Part shown: piece after piece, positions 1-7,445 of the stretch
How positions within the stretch are numbered: the stretch's first letter is position 1
How the letters are laid out: each line of letters starts with the position of its first letter
Source: Actinomycetes bacterium
Lineage (GTDB): Bacteria > Actinomycetota > Actinomycetes > Actinomycetales > Demequinaceae
Reading direction: 5' to 3'
NCBI GenBank assembly: GCA_023411615.1
Contig: JAEYOR010000020.1
Coordinates: forward strand, 26,526 to 90,525
DNA length: 64,000 bases
Made by a program: the position numbers and the translations under genes
The notes under the pieces: model-generated
What the model saw: only the letters and a program-made list of their open reading frames with translations
What the model was told of the DNA's origin: nothing
Database searches by the model: none

Positions 1-796
1 GCAAGGTCTGAGACAACGTGGCGCGGATCTGTGCCTGCTCGTGCGGGGTGAAGAAGTCAACGATGCGGTTGATCGTGTCTTGAGCGTCCACCGTGTGGAG
101 CGTGGCGAGCACGAGGTGGCCGGTCTCGGCTGCGGACAGCGCGGCACGGACCGTCTCGACGTCGCGCATCTCACCGATGAGGATGACGTCGGGGTCCTGG
201 CGCATCGCACCACGGAGTGCGTTCGAGAAGTCGAGGGTGTCCGAACGCACTTCGCGTTGCGAGATGAGCGCCTTCTTGTCGTCGTGGAGGACCTCGATCG
301 GGTCCTCGATTGTGATGATGTTGACCTCGCGGTACGTGTTGATGAGGTCAACCATCGACGCGAGTGTGGTGGTCTTTCCGGAGCCCGTAGGGCCGGTGAC
401 AAGAACAAGGCCGCGCGGCTCGAGTGCGAGGTCCGCGACAACCGCCGGGATGCCCAGCTCGTCCATCGGCTGCGCGCCCACGGCGACCCGACGGAACACA
501 AGACAGTCAGTGCCGCGGGCCACATACGCATTGACGCGGAAACGGCCAACGCCGGACAGCGAGAAGGCGAAGTCCGCCTCGTGAATATCCCGGAACTGCG
601 CAACCAAGTCCTCCGGCAGCACCTGAGCCACCATGTTGCGCGTGTCCTCCGGCCGCAACGGCGGCACCTGAAGCTTGCGCAGGCGCCCGTCCACGCGAAT
701 GCGCGGGGCAGAGCCCACCTTGCAGTGCAAGTCGGAACCGCCAGTAGACGCGAGGGCGTGCAACAGCGGGATGACGGAAACGGGCTGGTCGCTCAC
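1..796 (-). CDS. pilT: PilT-type twitching motility ATPase (3' end cut off by the window)
   Basis: Hexameric secretion-family ATPase that powers pilus retraction in type IV pili. About 265 residues are visible and the C-terminus lies outside the window. Seen in the translation: an N-terminal domain with the SDLH-type motif (GGSDLHCKVG near residue 20), a Walker A loop (VTGPTGSGKTTT near residue 135), the Asp box (TIEDPIE), the Walker B region (DPDVILIGEMRD) and the His box (TGHLVLATLHT). The order matches PilT rather than PilB, whose N-terminal domain differs. The start is GTG at 794-796, with GGAGG just upstream. No other type IV pilus gene is visible here, so its partners must lie outside the window. 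An alternative is a GspE-like ATPase, which I consider less likely because of the PilT-type N-terminus. Confidence 0.9.
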   Translation of the reverse strand, partial: MSDQPVSVIPLLHALASTGGSDLHCKVGSAPRIRVDGRLRKLQVPPLRPEDTRNMVAQVLPEDLVAQFRDIHEADFAFSLSGVGRFRVNAYVARGTDCLVFRRVAVGAQPMDELGIPAVVADLALEPRGLVLVTGPTGSGKTTTLASMVDLINTYREVNIITIEDPIEVLHDDKKALISQREVRSDTLDFSNALRGAMRQDPDVILIGEMRDVETVRAALSAAETGHLVLATLHTVDAQDTINRIVDFFTPHEQAQIRATLSQTL

Positions 797-935
797 GGTA
801 CCTCCATCGGCAGAGCGAGACGTCTGCTTGAGAGGGTACGGCCTTGTGGAGGTGGGCGAAAGGCGAGACGACGCATTGCTCACGCTCGCGTGTGGGATGA
901 TGAGGGGTCGCAGCACCAGACCTAAGGGAGTCACC

Positions 936-1010
936 ATGAGCAAGCGCGGTCGCAAGCGCAAGACGCGTGCCAAGTCCGGCGCCAACCACGGCAAGCGTCC
1001 CAACGCATAA
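936..1010 (+). CDS. Ribosomal protein bL37 (24 residues)
   Basis: A 24-residue, extremely basic peptide that starts MSKRGRKRKTR and ends ANHGKRPNA. This is the actinobacterial large-subunit protein bL37, first recognised in mycobacterial ribosome structures, where it sits in 23S rRNA near the tunnel side of the subunit. The ATG at 936 follows the ribosome-binding sequence AAGGGAG, and the gene ends with TAA just before a hairpin. It is a single-gene unit transcribed away from pilT. Automatic annotation often misses it because of its size. Recognition rests on the strongly conserved C-terminal NHGKRPN sequence. Confidence 0.88.
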   Translation: MSKRGRKRKTRAKSGANHGKRPNA

Positions 1011-1038
1011 GCGTGCGGGGCTCAGCCCCGAACAAACG

Positions 1039-1068
1039 GAAGCCCGCGGCCTTGAGGACGCGGGCTTC
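1039..1068. terminator. Hairpin between bL37 and rsrA
   Basis: A perfect 10-bp stem (GAAGCCCGCG pairing with CGCGGGCTTC) encloses a 10-base loop, 28 bases after the bL37 stop. The + strand continues with only a short T-containing stretch (GTCGTTTCTC). It is placed to end both bL37 (+) and the converging rsrA transcript (-), so it may act in both directions. Confidence 0.6.
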
Positions 1069-1144
1069 GTCGTTTCTCAGCCTGCCCCGGTCATTGCCCC
1101 TGCACCGGGAGAAGCCAACCTCATCGTCGGCCTCAGGCTCACGT

Positions 1145-1393
1145 CTAGTGGTGGCTCTCTTCGCGCGCCATCTGGATGGTGCTGAGAACTCGTTCACGCA
1201 GTTGGTGGGGTGCCTGACCCGTGTGTGCCTTCGACACGAGCAGGCGGATTTTCTCGTTGATCCGTCGCTCCGCCTCACACGGAGGGCACTCCTTCAAGTG
1301 CGAGCCGATGCGCAACAACTCCTCATCGGAAAGTTCCCCATCGATGTACTCGAAGAGCTTGTTCAACGCCTCTTCACATTGCCGCTTAGGCAC
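1145..1393 (-). CDS. rsrA: RsrA-type zinc-binding anti-sigma factor (mycothiol system)
   Basis: An 82-residue ZAS-family anti-sigma factor that should hold SigR inactive until oxidation or electrophiles release zinc and form a disulfide. Visible: C6, and the HxxxCxxC signature as H32, C36 and C39 (SHLKECPPCE), plus the N-terminal helix ending in the YIDGEL motif typical of RsrA/RshA. The GTG start at 1391-1393 has a strong AGGAGGT sequence upstream. It lies 54 bases downstream of sigR in the same direction, and a 21-codon reading frame bridges the gap. Family knowledge: the RsrA-SigR pair controls thioredoxin and mycothiol genes in actinobacteria. Confidence 0.9.
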   Translation of the reverse strand: MPKRQCEEALNKLFEYIDGELSDEELLRIGSHLKECPPCEAERRINEKIRLLVSKAHTGQAPHQLRERVLSTIQMAREESHH

Positions 1394-1451
1394 GGCTCAC
1401 CTCCTCAGCCGCCACCCGGGCACTCTGCTCGGTCACGTGGCACTTCTTCAT
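1386..1451 (-). CDS. Possible 21-codon leader peptide between sigR and rsrA
   Basis: An ATG at 1449-1451 overlaps the sigR stop as ATGA. It opens a 21-codon frame beginning MKKCHVTEQSARV and ending with TAA at 1386-1388, which lies inside codon 2 of rsrA. The AGGAGGT of rsrA lies within this frame. Its layout fits translational coupling: ribosomes leaving sigR would re-initiate here and stop right at the rsrA start. I do not recognise the peptide. It could equally be a chance frame, since a 66-nt GC-rich gap opens such frames easily. Confidence 0.35.
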   Translation of the reverse strand: MKKCHVTEQSARVAAEEVSRA

Positions 1452-2029
1452 GACTGCGCCTCCGCTCGGTAGTCGCGGATTCCCTGCTCTGCCGCGTAGT
1501 CGCGAAGCCTGTCACGTAGCATTCTCCGTCCCCGGTGCAGGCGGGACATGACTGTTCCCACCGGTGTGTCCATAATCTCGGCGATCTCTTTGTAGGCGAA
1601 GCCTTCGACATCGCTGAGATACACGGCCATGCGGAAATCGTCAGAGAGTTCCGCAAGCGCGTCACGGATCTCGTTGTCGCCAAGCGCGTCAAGAGCCTGC
1701 TCCTCCGCAGACGCCAATCCGGCGGATTGGTGCTGTGCCGCGGAGGCAAGCTGCCAGTCCTCGACCGTGTCGGCGTCAGTGCGCTTGGGCTCGCGCTGCT
1801 TCTTGCGGTAACTGTTGATGAATGCGTTGGTCTGAATCCGGTACAGCCACGCCTTGAGGTTGGTTCCGGGCGTGAACTTGTCCTGGGCCGCGAAGGCCTT
1901 GGCGAAGGTCTCTTGAACGAGGTCTTCAGCGTCGGCGGAATTGCGGGTCATGCGCAACGCCGCCGCATATAACTGGTCCATGTAGGACAGTGCTTCTACC
2001 TCGAAGTCGAGGCTCGTGTTGTCGGTCAT
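1448..2029 (-). CDS. sigR: ECF sigma factor SigR/SigH (thiol-oxidative stress)
   Basis: A 193-residue group 4 sigma factor. Region 2 covers about residues 14-80 (DAEDLVQETFAKAF, then the WLYRI and NAFINSYRKKQR segment). Region 4 covers about 125-180, with the helix-turn-helix YKEIAEIMDTPVGTVMSRLHR. The NSYRKKQRE motif and the zinc anti-sigma partner downstream identify the SigR/SigH group. The start used is ATG 2029, which matches the usual length. An in-frame ATG at 2107 would add 26 residues, and that codon lies only 8 bases after the -10 of a SigR-type promoter. A longer, stress-induced isoform like the SigR' of Streptomyces is therefore likely. Downstream partner: rsrA. Confidence 0.93.
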   Translation of the reverse strand: MTDNTSLDFEVEALSYMDQLYAAALRMTRNSADAEDLVQETFAKAFAAQDKFTPGTNLKAWLYRIQTNAFINSYRKKQREPKRTDADTVEDWQLASAAQHQSAGLASAEEQALDALGDNEIRDALAELSDDFRMAVYLSDVEGFAYKEIAEIMDTPVGTVMSRLHRGRRMLRDRLRDYAAEQGIRDYRAEAQS

Positions 2030-2115
2030 CGCCAACGAGCCTACCTGTCGCCGGGCGCTAAGACCTTGGCGCACCGCACGCGTCTCGATCGAGCCAGTCA
2101 ACGTCATGACCCCAC

Positions 2116-2142
2116 AACACCACATTGGGGGGCAACATTCCC
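2116..2142 (-). promoter_or_regulatory. SigR-type autoregulatory promoter of sigR
   Basis: Read on the minus strand, GGGAAT (2142-2137) is followed by exactly 18 bases and GTT (2118-2116). This is the known SigR/SigH promoter consensus GGAAT-N18-GTT. Transcription should begin near 2108, directly at the upstream in-frame ATG 2107 of sigR. That makes the message leaderless and encodes the extended sigma isoform. Confidence 0.85.
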
Positions 2143-2260
2143 GCCGTTTGTGAGGGATTCCACGGCTGCCGGGGCGGGATGACGCCGACGCTTCATGTGC
2201 GGGACGTTCTCCCGTGTGCTCTCCCGTGGACGGCCTCGCAGAGATGAGTAGGCTGGAGGC

Positions 2261-2797
2261 ATGACTCGTGCTCTTGCTCGGCCGTTGCTTGCCTCATGGT
2301 TTGTCTATGCGGGCGTCCGTGATGCCGTGGAGCCCGACGAGCGGGCCCGGGTTGCGGAGCCTGTTGTCGCTCCCCTGCTTCACGAGGCGGGCGCCACTGA
2401 CGTCAGTACGTCCGACGTGGTGCGCGTCCACGGTGCGGTGACCGCCCTCACCGCAACCGTGCTCGCCTTTTCCCGCACGCCCCGTAGCGCCGGAATTGTG
2501 CTCACCGGGCTGGCTGCAGCGTCGGCCGCGGTGTACACGCCGTTCTGGCGCTTGCCCGAAGGACCTGACCGGGACGCGATGCGTGGCGAGTTCCTTAAGA
2601 ACCTCTCGCTCGTTGGTGGCGCGATGCTTGCTGCCACCGCGGGCCACTCGGCTGGCCACGTGAAGCGCAAGAAGGCGCGCAAGGCAAAGGCGAAGGCGAA
2701 GGCTGCGTCCAAGAAGGCGCAAGCCAAGAAGCACGTCATCGACGCTTACCGGGAAGCTCCGGGGCTGCGCGGCTGGGCCGCTCGTAGGGCCTCGTGA
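2261..2797 (+). CDS. DoxX-family membrane protein with basic C-terminal tail
   Basis: A 178-residue protein resembling the DoxX family: a short N-terminal helix (LLASWFVYAGV), hydrophobic segments near residues 60-95 and 110-127, and the conserved-looking FLKNLSLVGGAML segment. From about residue 130 it becomes a Lys/Ala repeat tail (KRKKARKAKAKAKA, then KKAQAKKH), probably cytoplasmic and able to bind nucleic acid or acidic lipid head groups. DoxX members in actinobacteria are linked to detoxification of thiol and sulfur stress, but no catalytic residue is visible here. The ATG has GGAGG at minus 8 and a TAGGCT hexamer 6 bases upstream. It overlaps aroA by 4 bases and starts the DoxX-aroA-rsgA operon. 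Confidence 0.8.
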   Translation: MTRALARPLLASWFVYAGVRDAVEPDERARVAEPVVAPLLHEAGATDVSTSDVVRVHGAVTALTATVLAFSRTPRSAGIVLTGLAAASAAVYTPFWRLPEGPDRDAMRGEFLKNLSLVGGAMLAATAGHSAGHVKRKKARKAKAKAKAASKKAQAKKHVIDAYREAPGLRGWAARRAS

Positions 2798-4194
2798 CGG
2801 CGGCGCGTACGCCGGGCGTCGGACCCGGCCAGTTGTGGCCTGCCCCCGTGGCGGCACCCCTCCACGAAACTGCGCCGCTCAACGCCACCGTTGAGGTGCC
2901 GGGATCAAAGTCCCTGACAAACCGTTATTTGGTGCTGGCGGCCCTCGCCGATTCCCCGGTAGACGTCCGTGGAGGGCTCATCTCGCGTGACTCCGAGCTG
3001 ATGATCGATGCGTTGCGGACGTTGGGAGTTGGTGTCGACCTTGGTGGCGCTGACGGCGCGTGGACGGTGACCCCCGGGCCGCTTCACGGCGGCGTCCACA
3101 TTGAATGCGGGCTTGCGGGCACGGTCATGCGCTTTGTGCCCCCGCTCGTGCTCCTTGCGGGACTTGCGGGCGACACCCGTCCCGTCACCTTCGACGGCGA
3201 TGAGGGCGCCCGGGTTCGGCCTATGGGACCGTTGCTTGACGCACTGCGCGCGCTGGGCGCCACCGTGGACGATGACGGGCGCGGGACCTTGCCGTTCAGC
3301 GTCACCCCGCCCACTGCGGTGCCGGACGCCGTGGATATCGACTCCTCAGCGTCGTCCCAATTTGTCACCGCGCTGCTGCTCATTGCGCCGCGTTTGCCGC
3401 AAGGGCTCACGGTGCGCCACGTGGGCAAAACGTTGCCGAGCTTGCCGCACATCGATATGACGTGCGCGACCTTGCGTGAGGCCGGTGTGCGCGTGGACCA
3501 GCCCGATGAGCGCACGTGGGTGGTCCACCCGGGGGCGCTTCACCTGCCGCAGGTTCGAGTGGAGCCCGATCTCAGCAATGCGGGGCCGTTCATGGCGGCG
3601 GCACTCATCGCGGGTGGCGAAGTGCGTATCCCAGGTTGGCCTCGCGAGACCACCCAGCCCGGTGCGCTCTACCCCGAGCTGCTCGAGCGGATGGGTGGCA
3701 CGTGCACTCTCGAGGGCGACGTGATGACAGTGCGTGGCGACGGCCGGGTGCTGGGAATCGATGCTGATCTCTCCGCTGCCGGCGAGCTCACCCCCACCAT
3801 CGCCGCGCTGTGCACAGTAGCCGAGGGTCCGAGCGTCATCTCGGGGATCGGTCACTTGCGTGGACACGAGACAGATCGCCTCGCCGCGATCGCCACGGAA
3901 GTGGAGCGCGTAGGCGGCTCATGCGAGGCGGATGAATCGTCCCTCGTCTTTGGCGGTGCCCCCGACCCTGCTGGCCTCGATGCGGGATTGCACGGTGCCG
4001 AGATCGAGACGTATCACGATCACCGCATGGCAACCTTTGCAGCGATCATCGGCTTGCGGGTTCCGGGCATTGAGGTGGTCAATGTGGGCACCACGTCCAA
4101 GACGATGCCCGATTTCCCCGCGATGTGGCAGGCAATGGTGAACCCGCGCCCAGTGGTGGGACGTGCTGGCAGCGCGGAGGCACCGCTCGCGTGA
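2794..4194 (+). CDS. aroA: 3-phosphoshikimate 1-carboxyvinyltransferase (EPSP synthase)
   Basis: This cytoplasmic enzyme of the shikimate pathway joins phosphoenolpyruvate to shikimate-3-phosphate. The protein has 466 residues and the usual two-domain repeat. Near residue 37 is the substrate loop PGSKSLTNR. LAGTVMRF gives the LxxAGTxxRF signature, although the PEP-loop wording is slightly shifted. DSSASSQFVTALLL is the phosphate-binding segment, and the C-terminal catalytic DHRMATFAAI motif is intact. The GTG start overlaps the preceding stop by 4 bases. About 28 extra N-terminal residues before the first beta strand are seen in many actinobacterial AroA proteins. It is co-transcribed with rsgA. 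Confidence 0.95.
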   Translation: MTAARTPGVGPGQLWPAPVAAPLHETAPLNATVEVPGSKSLTNRYLVLAALADSPVDVRGGLISRDSELMIDALRTLGVGVDLGGADGAWTVTPGPLHGGVHIECGLAGTVMRFVPPLVLLAGLAGDTRPVTFDGDEGARVRPMGPLLDALRALGATVDDDGRGTLPFSVTPPTAVPDAVDIDSSASSQFVTALLLIAPRLPQGLTVRHVGKTLPSLPHIDMTCATLREAGVRVDQPDERTWVVHPGALHLPQVRVEPDLSNAGPFMAAALIAGGEVRIPGWPRETTQPGALYPELLERMGGTCTLEGDVMTVRGDGRVLGIDADLSAAGELTPTIAALCTVAEGPSVISGIGHLRGHETDRLAAIATEVERVGGSCEADESSLVFGGAPDPAGLDAGLHGAEIETYHDHRMATFAAIIGLRVPGIEVVNVGTTSKTMPDFPAMWQAMVNPRPVVGRAGSAEAPLA

Positions 4195-5213
4195 GCGACT
4201 GGGCTCACTACGACGAATCCGACGCCCGGGTACGGCCTGGGCGACGCGGCTCGAGGCCCCGGACCAAGCGTCGGCCGGCGCACGAGGACGCGGTTGACGG
4301 CGTCGTCATCGCGGTTGACCGGGGCCGTTACACGGTGCTGACTGACGCAGGGCCTACCGTCATGGCCGTCAAGGCGCGAGAGGTGGGGCGCCGCGGGCTG
4401 GTGGTGGGCGATGCCGTGCACCTTGTGGGGGACGTGAGCGGTGCGTCTGACACGCTGGCGAGGATCGTGCGGCGCGGTGAGCGGGTCTCCGCCTTGCGGC
4501 GCACTGCCGACGACACGGATCCCACCGAGCGGGTGGTGGTGGCCAATGCGGACCAGTTGGCGATTGTCGCGGCGGTCGCTGACCCCGAGCCCAATCCACG
4601 GATGATTGACCGTGCGCTTGTGGCTGGCTTTGATGCAGGGCTGAGTGCCGTACTTGTGCTGACCAAGGCGGACCTCGCCTCGGCCGATCCGATGCGTGCG
4701 CTCTATGAACCGCTGGGCGTCACGGTCATCGAGGTGTCGGTGCGGCGCGATGGCGGGCCCGCAGCGGATCCAGGCTTTGTGCGCCTTCAAGAGCAGCTTC
4801 ACGGTGTCAAGACCGTGTTTGTCGGACCGTCCGGTGTGGGGAAGTCGACGCTTGTCAACGCGCTCGTGCCTGCGGCCGATCGCGCTGTAGGGCGTGTCAA
4901 TGACGTGACGGGCCGGGGCCGGCATACGTCGACATCGTCCGTCATGGTGGAGGTTCCCACGGGCGGCTGGATCATTGACACGCCCGGCGTGCGGTCCTTT
5001 GGCTTGGCCCACGTGGACCCCGCGCACATGCTCCGCGCGTTCCCCGATGTGGCCGATTACGAGGAAGAACACTGTCCCCGCGGCTGCCAGCATGTGAGCG
5101 CTGCCGATGGTTGTGAGCTTGACTCCTGGGCTGCCGGCTCACCCGAGCGTGAGATCAAGCTCGACTCGATCCGACGACTGCTCGCCTCACGCTTGGCCGG
5201 CGAGGCGTACTAA
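4191..5213 (+). CDS. rsgA: Ribosome small-subunit GTPase RsgA (YjeQ)
   Basis: A circularly permuted GTPase that checks maturation of the 30S subunit. In the 340-residue protein an OB-fold comes first (about 35-95). The G4 motif TKAD (158-161) precedes the P-loop GPSGVGKST (212-220), then the switch GRGRHTST (241-248) and DTPG (263-266). This order is diagnostic of RsgA. The C-terminal zinc knuckle is intact (C295, C299, H301, C308). The start is GTG at 4191, overlapping the aroA stop as GTGA; a longer upstream reading would run into aroA. Its 3' end overlaps the converging Fic-like gene by 59 bases. Confidence 0.95.
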   Translation: MSDWAHYDESDARVRPGRRGSRPRTKRRPAHEDAVDGVVIAVDRGRYTVLTDAGPTVMAVKAREVGRRGLVVGDAVHLVGDVSGASDTLARIVRRGERVSALRRTADDTDPTERVVVANADQLAIVAAVADPEPNPRMIDRALVAGFDAGLSAVLVLTKADLASADPMRALYEPLGVTVIEVSVRRDGGPAADPGFVRLQEQLHGVKTVFVGPSGVGKSTLVNALVPAADRAVGRVNDVTGRGRHTSTSSVMVEVPTGGWIIDTPGVRSFGLAHVDPAHMLRAFPDVADYEEEHCPRGCQHVSAADGCELDSWAAGSPEREIKLDSIRRLLASRLAGEAY

Positions 5214-6411
5214 GCCTCTCTCGCCTGCCGCGCGACATAGCGCCTCCCGAGAGCTCATCGACCAGGTTCTGTGAGGCCTCGAACACGTCCATTGCAGCCC
5301 ATGCGGTGTCGCGTTTGGTGGGGCTCACCCGGGAAAGCACTCCCACTTCCGCTAGCCGCGCGATCGCGTCGTAGGCGCTGGCCTGGGAAGCGCCGGTGAG
5401 TTCCTGGACCCCCTGGGCGTTGACCGTTGGGTTCGCGGCGAGCACCTCAATGAGCGCGTGGGCGGCGGAGCCCCGTCGCGGCCGTGCGGCCTCGTGCCAT
5501 TGAGCTGGCAGCAAGGCGACCGTCTCTGCGAGACGGCTGGCAGCATCGGCCGCCCTCAGCGTTGCGTCGGCAACCATCTCGACCATTGGAGTGGCGGCGC
5601 CGTCCCTGAAGGTTCTCCAGGAGCCGTTGTAACGGAGAATGTTGCGAGAAAGTGCGGCCGAGATCGGCACAATTGACCTCTCAGTGGCTCTCCTGGAACG
5701 AAACACGCCGTTGATGAGGCTCCGAGCCACCTGATCGTTGCTCTGCGGGAAGGGTTCGATCGACCTCAGCTGAGCGTGGGCGATCGCTGCTTGGGTGACG
5801 GGGTCAAGGTCGTGTCTGGCCGCAAAAGCGATGAGGTCGTCCATGAGCGCCGGAACGCGTGCAGGATGAGGGGGCACGTAGTCGGCGCCGTCTGGCCAAA
5901 GATCAGTGCCTCCTTGCCATGTCTGCACGCCACGATATGCGGCGCCAATTCGATGTCCCGACGCCATGCGACGAGGCGGGCTGTAGGCAAGAGAGATCGA
6001 TCCGAGCGTGACGGCCCGACGGCTCGCACTGATGTGCGCGAGGAGGTTAGTCCTTGCCGAGTGGATCGTGCGTGCCGCCCTTGTTGTGGGCTGTCCAGCG
6101 GCCGCAGCGGCCACCTGCGTGGGCGCAGCAATGTGGCCGTCTATCAGGTATGACGCTGATGCTTCAGCGAGTGCGAGTATGGCGGCCACTCCTGGCCGGT
6201 TCGTTGCCGGCAAGCGGTCGAGAACGGCCACGGCGAGCCGCGCCTCCTGGCACATGCTCGCGGTCTCTGCATCCATGTGGAGCTGTTGTGAGGCAAGGCT
6301 CGCAGGCACTGCGGCTTCGTAATCGTGGACGAGTTTCACGCCCGAATCGGCAGGCGCCCACGGCAACTTCTCGCGGGAGTGGGGTCGCAAGCTCAGTGAC
6401 ACTTTGCCCAC
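5155..6411 (-). CDS. Fic-fold protein with a degenerate active-site motif
   Basis: A 418-residue protein with the layout of a class II Fic protein. A Fic N-terminal domain carries an inhibition-motif-like SYLIDG (87-92), followed by an IGAAYRGVQ segment (155-163), VPALMDDLIAF (186-196) and a C-terminal winged helix near 310-380. At the place of the catalytic HPFxDGNGRxxR loop it reads EPFPQSNDQVAR (219-230): the catalytic His is Glu and the anion-binding Gly and Arg residues are gone. AMP transfer is therefore unlikely. It may be a regulatory pseudoenzyme or a DNA-binding protein. The GTG start at 6411 has GAGAGG upstream. It sits alone, convergent with rsgA, behind an AT-richer promoter region with direct repeats. 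Confidence 0.8.
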   Translation of the reverse strand: MGKVSLSLRPHSREKLPWAPADSGVKLVHDYEAAVPASLASQQLHMDAETASMCQEARLAVAVLDRLPATNRPGVAAILALAEASASYLIDGHIAAPTQVAAAAAGQPTTRAARTIHSARTNLLAHISASRRAVTLGSISLAYSPPRRMASGHRIGAAYRGVQTWQGGTDLWPDGADYVPPHPARVPALMDDLIAFAARHDLDPVTQAAIAHAQLRSIEPFPQSNDQVARSLINGVFRSRRATERSIVPISAALSRNILRYNGSWRTFRDGAATPMVEMVADATLRAADAASRLAETVALLPAQWHEAARPRRGSAAHALIEVLAANPTVNAQGVQELTGASQASAYDAIARLAEVGVLSRVSPTKRDTAWAAMDVFEASQNLVDELSGGAMSRGRRERLSTPRRPSVRRAVVGSSRA

Positions 6412-6435
6412 CGCCTCTCGCGCTTGCGTTCTTTA

Positions 6436-6465
6436 TTCTGGATTACTGCTCTTTCTCGGAATAGT
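6436..6465. promoter_or_regulatory. Imperfect direct repeat upstream of the Fic-like gene
   Basis: TTCTGGATTACT (6436-6447) and TTCTCGGAATAGT (6453-6465) are similar copies about 17-18 bases apart, in an unusually AT-rich pocket 25-55 bases before the Fic-like start codon. The location suits an operator, possibly for autoregulation by the protein's own winged helix. The match is imperfect, so this is tentative. Confidence 0.35.
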
Positions 6466-6647
6466 AGACACGATTGCACGGGCTTGTCGAGACTCCTTCA
6501 GTGGGATGGTCTAGGCCGCCCTGAGTGACCCGACGTGTTTCCACGACGGGCTCTCCACCGAAGGGGCGAAAACTGCTCCGAACGCTTCAGGGATGTTGCA
6601 CGACGTCTGCCACAGCCCCTGAGAGCGCTCGGGCTACGCTGGGCGCC

Positions 6648-7445
6648 ATGAATCACCGTGACGATCTCGCCCTCGCCCTGCGCATCGCTGATGAGGTGGA
6701 TGCCCTCACCATTGCGGGCTCGCTCGGGGACTTCTCTGTTGAGATGAAGCCTGATGACACCCCCGTCACGGCGATCGACCGCGCCGCCGAGCGCCTCGTT
6801 CGCGACATCCTCACGCAGGAGCGCCCCGCCGACGCAATCCTGGGCGAGGAGTACGGCGCCTCGGGCGACGAGACATCCGGCCGACGCTGGGTCATCGACC
6901 CCATCGACGGCACCAAGAACTTTGTGCGCGGCGTGCCTGCGTGGGCCACCCTCATCGGGCTGCTGGTGGACGGAGAGCCGACGGTCGGCGTCGTCTCAGC
7001 TCCTGCGCTGGGCCGACGCTGGTACGCGGCCACCGGCGAGGGCGCCTGGGCTACCACCCGGGTCCACGGCTTCCCGACGGAGCCGCGCCCCGTTCACGTG
7101 TCTGCCGTCTCCACTCTGGCCGATGCCTCGCTCTCCTACTCGGAACCTGGCGAATGGCACGCTGAGGGCAAGGGCGTACAGTTCGAGGCTCTGCAGCGCG
7201 CAGTGTGGCGCACGCGCGCTTACGGCGATTTCTGGAGTTACATGCTCGTCGCCGAAGGCAGCGTCGACATCGCTGCCGAGCCAGAACTTGCTCTTCACGA
7301 CATGGCGGCAATCGTGCCGATCGTGACCGAGGCCGGCGGCGCGTTCAGCTCCGTTGAAGGCGTCCCCGGCCCGTTTGGCGGCTCGGCTCTCGCGACAAAC
7401 GGCCACCTCCACGAGCAGGTGCTCGCGATCCTCGCCCCTCGCTAG
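6648..7445 (+). CDS. hisN: Histidinol-phosphatase (inositol-monophosphatase family)
   Basis: A 265-residue Mg-dependent phosphatase of the IMPase fold; in actinobacteria this form completes histidine biosynthesis by hydrolysing histidinol phosphate. Metal-binding motifs are present: DDTPVTAID (36-44), LGEE (65-68) and WVIDPIDGTKNF (81-92). The C-terminal motif reads LHDMAA where most relatives have WDLAA; the metal Asp is kept. The RGVPAWATLIGL segment after the DPIDGT motif is typical of actinobacterial HisN rather than SuhB. The start is ATG 6648. TACGCT ends 7 bases before it, suggesting a leaderless message and arguing against longer upstream starts. It ends in a 4-base overlap with the converging DUF6912 gene. 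Confidence 0.88.
   Translation: MNHRDDLALALRIADEVDALTIAGSLGDFSVEMKPDDTPVTAIDRAAERLVRDILTQERPADAILGEEYGASGDETSGRRWVIDPIDGTKNFVRGVPAWATLIGLLVDGEPTVGVVSAPALGRRWYAATGEGAWATTRVHGFPTEPRPVHVSAVSTLADASLSYSEPGEWHAEGKGVQFEALQRAVWRTRAYGDFWSYMLVAEGSVDIAAEPELALHDMAAIVPIVTEAGGAFSSVEGVPGPFGGSALATNGHLHEQVLAILAPR

Noticed and set aside
41..925. Long + strand open frame
   Set aside because: It is the antisense shadow of pilT; the minus strand has the full PilT motif set, while this frame has none and is only a low-complexity charged sequence.
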